Notes under the pieces: model-generated
Databases searched by the model: none
The model's input: the letters and a program-made list of their open reading frames with translations, nothing else
What the model was told of the DNA's origin: nothing
Shown here: piece after piece, positions 36,283 through 44,778 of the stretch
Layout of the letters: the number at the start of each line of letters is the position of its first letter
Numbering within the stretch: the stretch's first letter is position 1
DNA from: Acidobacteriota bacterium
GTDB taxonomy: Bacteria > Acidobacteriota > Terriglobia > Acidiferrales > UBA7541
Direction: 5' to 3'
Length of the DNA: 64,000 nucleotides
NCBI GenBank assembly: GCA_013289855.1
Contig: JABCZD010000008.1
Span: 1-64,000, forward strand
Made by a program: the position numbers and the translations under genes

Positions 36283-37785
36283 CTATGCAGCCCTCTTCGG
36301 CATGGTCGCCAGCACCGGCATGCTCAGCGTGTCGCTCACTTCTTGCGGCGTGCGGAAGGATGGATCGAGATATTCCATAACGTACGCGGCAGCAATGCCC
36401 ACAAACACCGCCGCCACCAGACCGAGAAACATCACCATGAATGGGCTGTACTTCGGCAGAATAGGCGTTACCGCGGGTACGGCGATGGCCACGTTGGCGA
36501 TCCGGCGCTGGTCCAAGGCGTCCGAGGTGCGCTCCTGTTCGCGCTTGCCTAAATAAAGAAGATAATTGCCCTCATCGGCCTTGGTCTCGCGCAGCAGCGC
36601 CGCTTGCGTCACCGCCTGCTGATCGAGCTTAACTAGTTCGGTCTGAATCCCGCGAATGCTGCCAACCAGTGCCGCCGCCGTAGCGTGCTGCGCCGCCAAA
36701 TCCGCTTCCGTCTTGGCTTGGTCCTGCCGCAAATACTCGTAGGTCGGGTCGCGATCCGTGGTGCGGTTCACGAAGTTGGAGGCGTTGGCTTTGGCAATGG
36801 CGTCCTCAGTCTCCGCGATCTCTTCTTCCGCTTCCCTTACCAGCGGATAGTTGGCATCGTACTTCAGCAGCAGTTGCGTGCGCTTGACCTTGGCGGCCAG
36901 CAGGCTGGCCTGCAGGTTCTGCATCAGAATGTTCGACGCGTTGGATACTTCCGTGGTGGAAGAGCGCGCCGGCGTCGCCGCCATTTGCGCCTTCACGTTG
37001 TCGATGCGCTTCTGGTCCGCGGCAATCGATTGTTGCGCTTGATACAGATTGGACTCCGAGAGCGCCAGTTGCTGCGCCATGTCGGTGCGCACCAGGTCGG
37101 GCGCTGCTACTCTTTGGTCGGCGCTAAACGCCACTAGCTTTTTTTCCGATTCCGCCAGGGCTTGCCGGTACTTTTCGGTTTCCTGCGTGAAAAAGTCGCT
37201 CGAACCCGCTGGCCGTTGTAGCTGTAGGTGCTTCTCAAGGTACAGTTTGCCCAGCGTCTGCAGCACGCAAGCAGGCGCCTCTGGCTCGCCCATTCGCCCA
37301 TATTTCACGTCGATGACGTCGGAAGTCGTCTCCGCTTCCACCTTGATTTTTTTCTCCAGGTTGCGCGTGGCCTTTTCCTTCTTAGCGGCCATGCGCCGCT
37401 GTGGGTCAAACGGCAGAAAAATATCCATGGGCGACCAGCCGTCGGCCAAATGGCAACTGGTCACCACGGAGCGCAGCATGTCTTCGCCCTGCAGCAGCGT
37501 TACCTCCGAGGTCACCTGATCCAGCGTGACCTGTTTGGTGTTGTTCACGTTGGCCACTTGCGCGGAGGTAATCGCGGGATCGGACCGATCCTGCTCGACC
37601 ACCACTTGCATGTTGGCCTGGTAATAGCGCGCGGCCCACACCCAAGCCACCCCGATGGCCAGAGCAAAGACTGCACAGAACGTGACGATCGCGGCCTTAC
37701 GGTGGCGGAAGAGCGGTGTGAAGGCGTCGCGCAGCGTCACCTCCGACGTGGCGCCCTCGTGCCGATTTTCGCGATTGTTTTTCAT
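36283..37785 (-). CDS. GumC/Wzz-family chain-length determinant (polysaccharide co-polymerase)
   Basis: This is a 500-residue inner-membrane protein with one helix near residues 33-52 (AAIVTFCAVFALAIGVAWVWAA) and a second near 447-470 (FMVMFLGLVAAVFVGIAAAYVMEYL). The large periplasmic coiled-coil domain between them carries the Wzz signature (ARYYQANMQVVVEQ, with proline-rich VPAVTPILPKYSP before helix 2). It controls polymer length and contacts the outer-membrane export protein. It lacks the fused cytoplasmic tyrosine kinase of Wzc, and ends with VLATMPKRAA. The separate kinase-like gene lies two genes upstream. ATG 37785 follows GAGAGGA. Confidence 0.92.
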   Translation of the reverse strand: MKNNRENRHEGATSEVTLRDAFTPLFRHRKAAIVTFCAVFALAIGVAWVWAARYYQANMQVVVEQDRSDPAITSAQVANVNNTKQVTLDQVTSEVTLLQGEDMLRSVVTSCHLADGWSPMDIFLPFDPQRRMAAKKEKATRNLEKKIKVEAETTSDVIDVKYGRMGEPEAPACVLQTLGKLYLEKHLQLQRPAGSSDFFTQETEKYRQALAESEKKLVAFSADQRVAAPDLVRTDMAQQLALSESNLYQAQQSIAADQKRIDNVKAQMAATPARSSTTEVSNASNILMQNLQASLLAAKVKRTQLLLKYDANYPLVREAEEEIAETEDAIAKANASNFVNRTTDRDPTYEYLRQDQAKTEADLAAQHATAAALVGSIRGIQTELVKLDQQAVTQAALLRETKADEGNYLLYLGKREQERTSDALDQRRIANVAIAVPAVTPILPKYSPFMVMFLGLVAAVFVGIAAAYVMEYLDPSFRTPQEVSDTLSMPVLATMPKRAA

Positions 37786-37865
37786 TGTTTCCTCTCCACT
37801 CTCGGAATTTCAAACCTTGCTGACTGCTTATCGGTACTCAATTCCACGGTTGCAGCCTTTGCCAC

Positions 37866-38501
37866 TCACTGCACAGCCAAAACTCGTCTTCCGTTTTCCG
37901 TCTGGCAAGTGCGCTGCGGTCCTGCCGAGACCGGTACAACTCTGAAACCGCTGATCCGGATGGCCACCGACCGTTCGATCAAATCAATGGAAACGACCAG
38001 GTTCTTTTTTCCTTCCATACCCGTCAGCAGCCCTTCCAACCCGTCCAGACTGCCCCCGCAGATGCGCACCTTCTCGCCGACTTGCACGAAGGGATGCGGC
38101 TCGACAGGAATCTTTTCCCGCAACACCGTCTGTATCGTCGCGATCTCCTCGTCGGGAATCGGGACGCCAACCCCGCGAACTCCCAGGAAGCCCAGCACGC
38201 CATCCGTCTGCAACACCGGTACGCGGGCGGGAGCCTCATGCGCAATCTTCACGAACACATAGCCGGGGAACAGCGGCAGCTCGACAACCTTGCGGCGGTC
38301 GCTCCATTGATGATCCGCGCTGCTCAGCGGCAAGTACACTTCCACCGCCTTCTCTCGCAAACCCGCAGTGACCCGTTTTTCGTGCCGCGAACGCGTTTGA
38401 ATGGCAAACCACCGCAAGTCGCCAGCAAGCGTCGCGCATTGCTCGGCGGCCGCCGGTTCGCTGGCGTCGTTTCCGTCCCGCACTGTAGCTAAAGTCGACA
38501 A
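37866..38501 (-). CDS. UpxY/RfaH-type transcription antiterminator (NusG family)
   Basis: This 211-residue NusG paralogue probably lets RNA polymerase read through the long exopolysaccharide operon. The NGN domain at about residues 28-125 starts WFAIQTRSRHEKRVTAGLREKAVEVYLP and includes ELPLFPGYVFVKI. A C-terminal KOW domain follows at about 150-200 (VQVGEKVRICGGSLDGLEGLL). Such loci-specific NusG factors (UpxY, RfaH, LoaP) are often encoded inside the operon they control. TTG 38501 is the annotated start; a GTG at 38483 is an alternative. It lies between the CpsD-like and gumC genes. Confidence 0.9.
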   Translation of the reverse strand: MSTLATVRDGNDASEPAAAEQCATLAGDLRWFAIQTRSRHEKRVTAGLREKAVEVYLPLSSADHQWSDRRKVVELPLFPGYVFVKIAHEAPARVPVLQTDGVLGFLGVRGVGVPIPDEEIATIQTVLREKIPVEPHPFVQVGEKVRICGGSLDGLEGLLTGMEGKKNLVVSIDLIERSVAIRISGFRVVPVSAGPQRTCQTENGRRVLAVQ

Positions 38502-38636
38502 GGCTCCGCCATTCTCAGTCCCATCGCCGAGTCTGAACTCTGTTCGCGGGTTGGAGTCGAACAGGCGCTTTCAGCTGGTTTCCCCCGCACGTCTCGCGGC
38601 CAACGGCAACCGCGCTACGACGGCCCTTCCGAAGCA

Positions 38637-39395
38637 CTACATCCGGTGATACAACGAATCGGGGATTGGAAACGTGCGCTTGTTCAGCACCGCTCCCAAG
38701 ACTCGAACCTGTTTCGCGCGCAGGCCTTCCGCCACGCGCAACGCTGCCTCGCGCCGGGTGTTGTTGGCTTCCAGCACCATCACCACGCCGTCCGAAAGCT
38801 GTCCTAGGACGATGCCATCGGAATAAGTGTTGAGCGGCGGCGAGTCGATTAGCACGTAGTCAAACTCTTTTCGCAGTTCCGCGATGCGCGATTTCATCAA
38901 CTCGGAGTTGACCAGCAGAGTGGAATCCGCCGCCAGCGAGCCGCTGGACAGCAGAAACAGGTTGGGCGCGCGCAGGGTCTTGGCAAACTCCCGGATGCCT
39001 CCGCTATTGCGCAACGAATCCGCCAGTCCGTGGTGGTTGGTTACGCCAAAATATTCGGGCAGCGCAGGGGTGCGCAAATTGGCATCCACCAGACACACCG
39101 ATCCCGTGACGTTGCTGGCCAGAACTTCCGCGGCGTGCGCGCAGACGTGGCTGCAACCGTTGCCAGAATCGATGGCCGCAAACATCACCACGCGCGGCGG
39201 AGTCGGCCCGGCCGACAGAAAAATGCTCTGCACCAGCCGCAGCGTTTCCTCTTCCGTCACGCGGTCCAGATTCAGCCGTGCGGAATGGCCGTTGCCATTC
39301 CCAGGTTGAAACGGGAGTGAGACACCGGAGTGCGACGCAGATGCGGTTCCACCGTTTAGCTCCACTTGCTGCAACAATTCAAAATTCTTGCTCAT
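38637..39395 (-). CDS. CpsD/CapB-like P-loop protein with degenerate Walker A
   Basis: This is a 252-residue BY-kinase/MinD-fold protein. In place of the Walker A signature (G-x-G-K-S/T) residues 76-84 read DSGNGCSHV, so the ATP-binding lysine is a cysteine. Walker A-prime reads CLVDANLRTP at 101-110, with Asn for the usual acid. Walker B DYVLIDSPP at 179-187 is intact. No C-terminal tyrosine cluster is visible (one Tyr, near 249). It is therefore probably not an active tyrosine kinase but could be a regulatory or scaffold partner of the GumC-like protein. It overlaps the ExeA-like gene by four bases. Confidence 0.9.
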   Translation of the reverse strand: MSKNFELLQQVELNGGTASASHSGVSLPFQPGNGNGHSARLNLDRVTEEETLRLVQSIFLSAGPTPPRVVMFAAIDSGNGCSHVCAHAAEVLASNVTGSVCLVDANLRTPALPEYFGVTNHHGLADSLRNSGGIREFAKTLRAPNLFLLSSGSLAADSTLLVNSELMKSRIAELRKEFDYVLIDSPPLNTYSDGIVLGQLSDGVVMVLEANNTRREAALRVAEGLRAKQVRVLGAVLNKRTFPIPDSLYHRM

Positions 39396-40846
39396 GGTTT
39401 CTTCGCCTCCGCGGCCGAAGTATTTCCCAACGGTTCTACAGAAAGATTGGTGCGTGCCATTAAACTGCCCGGGGTCGGAATACGAATTTCCTGGCCAACG
39501 TGTAAGTGGCGCGGGCTGTCGAAACCAGGATTGAGTTCGCGAATCATCGCCAGCACTTGCTGGTCATAGCGACCAAGATTGTTCATGCAGATTTGATAAA
39601 GGGTGTCTTGCTTTTCGATGCGAACTACTTCGGAATCCGCGCGCGAAGCCGTTGGGTCAGCGACCACGGTCGGCGTTGTCGGTGCATCCGCTTGGTGATT
39701 TACGGGGTTTCCATCGGCGACCGCGGGTTGCGCTACATCCGGGGACGCGGTAATTGGCGCGGAGTTTGTAGCAGCGGTAGCAGCAGCATTCGTCGATAGC
39801 GTCGGCGACGCGGACGCCGCGGCAATCGATACCGCAGCGGCGGGAGTGGCCGCAACGTGTTGATTCTTGCCCAGCACCGTTAATCCGAATCCCGCGAGCA
39901 CCGCAACCACCGCGGCAATGCCTACGCGCACCTTCCATTGCTTGGGAAGAAACGCGGTCACGCGCGTCAAGAGATTCCCCTGCAGCGGCGCGATCTGGGC
40001 GGGCAGGTTAAGCGCGGCTGGCGCGGACTTGGACAATGGCGCGAGGTCCAGATCCCGCAGCACTTCCTCAACGATCGCTGCGTTAATGGTCTTGCGCTGC
40101 ATCGCGCAGCCCAGGGAAAGCGCATTGAAACAAATATTATTGATGTTCCGCGGAATTCCGGCGGAATACTCGGCGATCAACGCGTACGCGCGATCGGTGA
40201 ACAGCGGCTGTTCGTCGCGATAGCCGGCCACGCGCAACCGGTGGTCAATATACGCGCGGGTCTCGTCGATGTTAAACGGCGCGAGCCGCGCGATGATGGA
40301 AATGCGCTGGCGTAGCTGCAGCATTTGCTGCGACGCCAGGCGGGTGGCCAATTGCGGCTGCCCCGCGAGAATGATGTGCATCAATTTCTCGCGCGGCGTC
40401 TCAAAATTGGAGAGCATGCGCACCACTTCCAGCACCGGCGCGTCCAGATTCTGCGATTCGTCCACCACCACCACGAAATGCTTGCCCTGACTGGTCTCCC
40501 GCACCAGGCATTCATTCAGCTTGACCTGCATGCGATAGAGATCTTCTCCATCATCTTCGACGCCCAGATCTAAAAGCAGGTTGCGCAGAAAATTTCGCGG
40601 AGTGTCGTGCGACTGGAAAAGGAACGCCGTCTTGGCGGTCTCGCCCAACTGCTGCAGCAGGTTGAACAGCACCGTCGTCTTCCCCATGCCGGGTTCGGCG
40701 ATCAGCGCCGTAAATCCGCGCCCCGCCTTCACGCCGTACAGCACCGAAGCCATGGCTTCGCGATGCGTGGCGCTCAGGTACAAAAAGCGCGGGTCGGGGG
40801 TAACCCCGAACGGTTGCTCAGCAAGTTGGTAGTAGTTCAAAACCAT
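39392..40846 (-). CDS. ExeA-like AAA ATPase with C-terminal LysM domain
   Basis: This 484-residue fusion protein has an N-terminal AAA domain (1-270) of the ExeA/GspA type, with Walker A AEPGMGKTTVL at 50-60, Walker B FVVVVDESQNLDAP near 133, and GIPRNINNICFNAL near 230. A transmembrane helix lies near 310-330, followed by an Ala/Thr-rich linker. A LysM-like domain near 410-460 (DTLYQICMNNLGRYDQQVLAMIRELNPGF...LHVGQEIRIP) probably binds peptidoglycan in the periplasm. Similar ATPases accompany polymer export in exosortase-type EPS loci. It sits 23 bases after the wza-like gene and overlaps the cpsD-like gene by four bases. Confidence 0.92.
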   Translation of the reverse strand: MVLNYYQLAEQPFGVTPDPRFLYLSATHREAMASVLYGVKAGRGFTALIAEPGMGKTTVLFNLLQQLGETAKTAFLFQSHDTPRNFLRNLLLDLGVEDDGEDLYRMQVKLNECLVRETSQGKHFVVVVDESQNLDAPVLEVVRMLSNFETPREKLMHIILAGQPQLATRLASQQMLQLRQRISIIARLAPFNIDETRAYIDHRLRVAGYRDEQPLFTDRAYALIAEYSAGIPRNINNICFNALSLGCAMQRKTINAAIVEEVLRDLDLAPLSKSAPAALNLPAQIAPLQGNLLTRVTAFLPKQWKVRVGIAAVVAVLAGFGLTVLGKNQHVAATPAAAVSIAAASASPTLSTNAAATAATNSAPITASPDVAQPAVADGNPVNHQADAPTTPTVVADPTASRADSEVVRIEKQDTLYQICMNNLGRYDQQVLAMIRELNPGFDSPRHLHVGQEIRIPTPGSLMARTNLSVEPLGNTSAAEAKKP

Positions 40847-40869
40847 CGTTCTCTTTTCCGCCTTAGGTG

Positions 40870-41628
40870 CTAAAAGTTGGTGGCTGGATAGTAGCCCGTC
40901 CCGAGACTGTACGGCACGTACTTACGAAACTTGGTGATGGCTTTTTCCGGGACGAAAATCATGTCGCCGGGAGAGAGATGCACTTCTTCATTCACGTTTT
41001 TGCCGTTGAGCACATCTTTGATATTCAATCTTTTTACTTCCATCGTGGTGGGCGAAATCGGGTGATAGTACAGCAACTGCGTCTTCGCGGTGGGGGAGAA
41101 GCCGCCAGCCACGGCTACGGCCTGGGTAACGGTCATGTCGTAGCGCAAATCATACTGGCCGGGCTTTCCGACCTGGCCGAGCACCACGAAATAAGGCTTT
41201 TGAAAATCGGTAAGGTCGACGTCGATAATCGGATCGTGCAGCACACCGGCATACGCTTTCTTGATGGCCTCTACCGCTTCGGGCACCGTCAGTCCGAGGA
41301 TGTACACGCTTCCCGCGCCCTGCAGGTTCACGTAACCGTCCGGCATGACCATAATTTTTTGATTGAATTCCGGCGCGATGGGAAAGGTGAGCGTCAGCGC
41401 GTCGTCGCGGCAAATTTTGTAGCGCGGATTGCGCTGCCCCGGCACCGGATGTTGCACGTCCTGCGACGCGTTCGATTGCGCAGGCGTGTTTGCGGCGGGC
41501 GTATTCGCCGCGGGAGTATTGGTCTTTGGAGTATTGGCCGCCAGCGTCGCGACACCTCCGCACCAGCCGGCAAATATCACCAACGAGAAGGTAGTAAAGA
41601 AAGCTTTAACGCAGGCAGTGGTTTTCAC
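40870..41628 (-). CDS. Polysaccharide export protein (Wza-like)
   Basis: This 252-residue exported protein has a hydrophobic signal (about 8-30), a short Asn-Thr-Pro-Ala-rich tandem segment (about 35-52), and a polysaccharide export (Poly_export) domain at about 70-165 (DGYVNLQGAGSVYILGLTVPEA, PYFVVLGQVGKPGQYDL). A SLBB-type region follows at about 165-245. It forms the outer-membrane or periplasmic export channel for the polymer. No clear lipobox: the only Cys near the signal is in FAGWCGG, a weak match. The GTG start is preceded by GGAG eight bases away. It is the first gene of the core minus-strand EPS operon, after a 490-base leader. Confidence 0.9.
   Translation of the reverse strand: MKTTACVKAFFTTFSLVIFAGWCGGVATLAANTPKTNTPAANTPAANTPAQSNASQDVQHPVPGQRNPRYKICRDDALTLTFPIAPEFNQKIMVMPDGYVNLQGAGSVYILGLTVPEAVEAIKKAYAGVLHDPIIDVDLTDFQKPYFVVLGQVGKPGQYDLRYDMTVTQAVAVAGGFSPTAKTQLLYYHPISPTTMEVKRLNIKDVLNGKNVNEEVHLSPGDMIFVPEKAITKFRKYVPYSLGTGYYPATNF
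41450..41525 (-). repeat. In-frame short tandem repeat in the export-protein gene
   Basis: Within the export-protein gene the codons for a five-residue unit of the type NTPAA are repeated about three to five times with changes, giving a Pro/Ala/Asn-rich linker after the signal. It is likely to vary in copy number between strains. Confidence 0.55.
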
Positions 41629-42119
41629 TATCCGATCTCCTCATCCTTCTTGAGACAGCTAACGCAGCGTTTCGTACTTCGGAAATTTTTTTAAAAAATC
41701 ACACATGCTACAACAGATGGTCTTCCGGGCTAGGTCGTCGCGGGGAGACTACATTACACCCGAATGTTTCTTTCACATCCTGCGTTACAACCGAACCCGC
41801 GTGAGGTCAAAGAGTTTCGAGCACGCGCATCATAACGCAAATAAAAGAAATTTCGTACGCAAACTTTGCAGTTTTTCGATGAAATAATTCAATAAATCGA
41901 TTTGTGCAAAGGTTTTATACGTACTGGAACAAAAGTACTAAACCATACATCGCAGCCAAGTCGCGGCGGCAAGCTCCTTAAAAACCGAAGATGTAAGAAA
42001 TATCAGGCCATTTCCGTCCGGTCGATACAGCAAATGCTGTACTAGAAAATTAAATTTGCGTTACAACGGGAGGCGCCCTGAAGAGTGGATTTTTTTGTGT
42101 TGCGGATGAAAAGTGCGAA
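41629..42119. other. Leader/promoter region of the exopolysaccharide operon
   Basis: About 490 bases separate the wza-like gene from the AzgA-like permease gene, both on the minus strand. It is AT-richer than the surroundings and holds the perfect palindrome TACAGCA AA TGCTGTA at 42026-42041. No gene is seen. The EPS promoter must be here. I could not identify a -10/-35 pair or a sigma-54 site with confidence. Confidence 0.5.
42026..42041. promoter_or_regulatory. 16-bp palindrome, possible operator
   Basis: TACAGCA (42026-42032) and TGCTGTA (42035-42041) are perfect inverted arms with two bases between. It lies about 400 bases before the wza-like gene and just after the AzgA-like gene end. 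It could be a regulator-binding site for the EPS operon or part of the permease gene's 3' region. Confidence 0.3.
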
Positions 42120-43415
42120 CTACTCGGTGCCGAGGAACGCGTAGCGCAGCAGAAAAAGTGCACTAAGAACCCATATTAAAGGGCTTATTTCGCGATATCG
42201 GCCGGTTCCCAACTTCACGAAAGTGTAAGAAAGCAAGCCCAGGCTCAACCCCGTGGCGATGCTGAACGTTAGCGGCGTGGCCACCAGCGTAAGAAACGCC
42301 GGCAAAGCTTCGCTAAAATCGTCCCACTTTACGTGCGCCACCGCGCCGCACATCAGCGCGCCGACAAACACCAACGCAGGAGCCGTTGCATAGACTGGTA
42401 TAGCTGCGACAAGTGGCGCGCAAAACATCGCCGCCAGAAATAATGCCGCGATTACGATGTTGCCGAGCCCGGTGCGCGCGCCCGCGGCCACGCCGGAGGC
42501 GCTTTCGATGTAGCTTGTCACGGTCGATGTTCCGGTGACCGCTCCGAACAACGTGCCAATAGCGTCCGCGAGCAGCGCGCGACTGGCGCGCGGCAACTTT
42601 CCATCGCGCAAGAATCCGCCCTGCTCGCACACTCCCACGAGCGTTCCTACGTTGTCAAAAAGATCCACGAAGAAAAATACGAAGATCAGTTCGCCAAGGC
42701 CGATCTTTGCCGCGCTGCGCAAATCCAATTTAAAAAGTGTTCCGGAAGGATGCGGGAGAGAGAAAAAATGATCCGGCCAGTGGCTTAGTCCGAGAGGAAT
42801 TCCAGCTAGCGTGATGGCCACGATGCCCAGAAGAATCGCGCCGCCCACTTTGCGCGCCATCAAAATCGCAATCAGCACGATTCCCGCCGCGGCCAGAATT
42901 ACCTGCGGATCCGAAACTTTCCCAAGTCCCACGAACGTGGCCGGATTCGCGACAATCAACTTCGCGTTGCGCAAACCGACAAACGCGATAAACAGTCCGA
43001 TGCCCGCCGCCGTGCCGTGCTTCAGAGAATCCGGAATGCCATTGACGATGTGCTCGCGCACATTGGTGAGCGTCAAAATCAGGAATAAGAGGCCGGAAAG
43101 AAACACCACGCCCAGCGCGGTCTGCCACGGTACGCCACGCCCGATCACGATGGTGTACGTGAAATAAGCGTTCAGCGACATCCCCGGCGCAAGCGCAATG
43201 GGATAGTTGGCCCACAACCCCATGATCAGGGTGGCCACCGCCGCGGAAATGCAAGTGGCGAAGAGTACGCCTTCGACCGGCATGCCTGCCTCTGACAAGA
43301 TTCGCGGATTCACCACCACCACATACGCCATGGTAGTGAACGTAGTCAGCCCGGCCAGCAATTCACGTCGAACGGTGGTTTGGTTTTCCTCGAGATGAAA
43401 CATGCTTTCCAGCAA
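42120..43415 (-). CDS. NCS2-family purine permease (AzgA/PbuG-like)
   Basis: This membrane transporter of about 431 residues takes up adenine, guanine or hypoxanthine. It has the AzgA signature: N-terminal LLAGLTTFTTMAYVVVVNPRIL near 20 and GAVTGTSTVTSYIESASGVAAGARTGL near 290. About 12 to 14 helices are present. I place the start at TTG 43415, seven bases after AAGGAG; an in-frame ATG lies at 43403. It lies 30 bases downstream of the NUP-family gene on the same strand and close to a secreted adenosine deaminase, consistent with purine salvage. Confidence 0.92.
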   Translation of the reverse strand: MLESMFHLEENQTTVRRELLAGLTTFTTMAYVVVVNPRILSEAGMPVEGVLFATCISAAVATLIMGLWANYPIALAPGMSLNAYFTYTIVIGRGVPWQTALGVVFLSGLLFLILTLTNVREHIVNGIPDSLKHGTAAGIGLFIAFVGLRNAKLIVANPATFVGLGKVSDPQVILAAAGIVLIAILMARKVGGAILLGIVAITLAGIPLGLSHWPDHFFSLPHPSGTLFKLDLRSAAKIGLGELIFVFFFVDLFDNVGTLVGVCEQGGFLRDGKLPRASRALLADAIGTLFGAVTGTSTVTSYIESASGVAAGARTGLGNIVIAALFLAAMFCAPLVAAIPVYATAPALVFVGALMCGAVAHVKWDDFSEALPAFLTLVATPLTFSIATGLSLGLLSYTFVKLGTGRYREISPLIWVLSALFLLRYAFLGTE

Positions 43416-43444
43416 TCGCAATCTCCTTATCAGTTGCGCGCTTT

Positions 43445-44545
43445 TTATTGCGCGCCGGGAATCACTACTTCCCTTTGCTGCCAGCGCTCGACGATATCGC
43501 GCACCACGCGATCACCGACGGCGTACGCGGCGTTTAACGATTCCAGGTACGCCGAGTAATTTCCCGCCACCATGCTCTGCAAGCTCTCCGCTGCGTCGCC
43601 GCCGGGCGGCTCACGATCGAAATTGCTAATGGTGCGTAAGACCAGCACGCGCTGTAAATCGACGCGGCCCGCATTGGCAAGAAACGTCAGCGATTGCAGG
43701 GTGCCCGAATCTTCCATGGCGGTGACCATATAATTCCCTTTTCCGGCGGTAAAGTAGCTCGTCCAGGAGTTGGCCCAATCTTCCATCTTTGAGCCGTGCC
43801 AGAACGTGCTGGACGATAAGTCGTCGCCGAGCGTCACAAAAGGCGGCTTCACGGCGTTTGGAAAACCGGCGAACCTGGCGCGGGCTTTTTGAATTTTTTC
43901 GGAGTCGCCGAGGGGCACATCCTTCGTTAAGGAATACGCCCACTGCGCCAAACCCTGGTTCAACGTGTAGCGCTCACCGTGACTGTCATCGGCAGGCAGC
44001 TCATACGGCGTGCCGCGCCGCAGCGGGACGTACCCCGTGCTCCACGCTTGCGGAATTTGCCGCGCATCAATTTCATAGGCCAAGTCGCCATCGATCACAT
44101 GTTCGGCCCACACCGCGGAGCCAAGCGAAACATCATTCGGATCGCCGCCACCAATACCGGCAACAATCCAATACGCTTTGGAAAAATCAAATCGCGGATC
44201 GAGTCCTACAGCCATCACGGAAGCTGCGGCCCTCGCGGTGCCCACCCCGGTCAACATCGCGAGCACGCCATCCCTATTCATGCGCACATGGTGGTATCCA
44301 GCAGGCATGGGAATGATGTTGTCGAGCTTCTCGCGTTCCACCCAAAACTGGTATTCGCCGGGAGCGTCGCCGGTATCCTCGCCGCGCTCAAACATCGCGA
44401 CCACCACCACCTTCACACGAATCGGCGCGGCAGCCGGTAGTGTCGCCGGCGCTGGCGATATTGTGGCTGGCGAACTTTGTGCGTGCGCGGAACCCGCAAC
44501 CAATGTGCCGAGTAAAATGCCGGCGCATAGACACTTCACACCCAT
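43445..44545 (-). CDS. Exported NUP-family purine nucleoside protein
   Basis: This 366-residue protein starts at ATG 44545 (six bases after AGAAGGA; an ATG lies two codons earlier). A signal peptide (about 1-24, GILLGTLVAGSAHAQ) is followed by the NUP domain: VKVVVVAMFERGEDTGDAPGE, MLTGVGTARAAASVMAV, WIVAGIGGGDPNDVSLGSAVWAEHVIDGDL. The family was named as nucleoside permease in Candida, but its fold relates to nucleoside phosphorylases and there are no transmembrane segments here, so a periplasmic binding or phosphorolysis role is more likely. It is divergent from the adenosine deaminase and just upstream of the AzgA-like permease. Confidence 0.88.
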   Translation of the reverse strand: MGVKCLCAGILLGTLVAGSAHAQSSPATISPAPATLPAAAPIRVKVVVVAMFERGEDTGDAPGEYQFWVEREKLDNIIPMPAGYHHVRMNRDGVLAMLTGVGTARAAASVMAVGLDPRFDFSKAYWIVAGIGGGDPNDVSLGSAVWAEHVIDGDLAYEIDARQIPQAWSTGYVPLRRGTPYELPADDSHGERYTLNQGLAQWAYSLTKDVPLGDSEKIQKARARFAGFPNAVKPPFVTLGDDLSSSTFWHGSKMEDWANSWTSYFTAGKGNYMVTAMEDSGTLQSLTFLANAGRVDLQRVLVLRTISNFDREPPGGDAAESLQSMVAGNYSAYLESLNAAYAVGDRVVRDIVERWQQREVVIPGAQ

Positions 44546-44778
44546 CGCCATTCCTTCTCCCTTTTCGTTAGTCGCCGCGGTTGCCTTCGTAGGGGCGCGA
44601 CGTGCAGCGCCCAGACTTGCCTGCATACAAAAACTTGCCACCTTCTTTTCCGCGTCGCGTCCGGCACCCTAACTGGTATGCTGGCCCAAGGAAGCAGCAT
44701 CTATATCACAGCCAGCAAGCACAAATGATTTCGCAGCCGGATTCTTCGCCGCAAATAATCTATCGACAGGATTTGAAA

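Noticed and set aside
41271-41277. Seven-base match (GCGGTAG on minus) to the RfaH ops core
   Set aside because: It lies inside the export-protein coding sequence and the match is too short to support a leader element.
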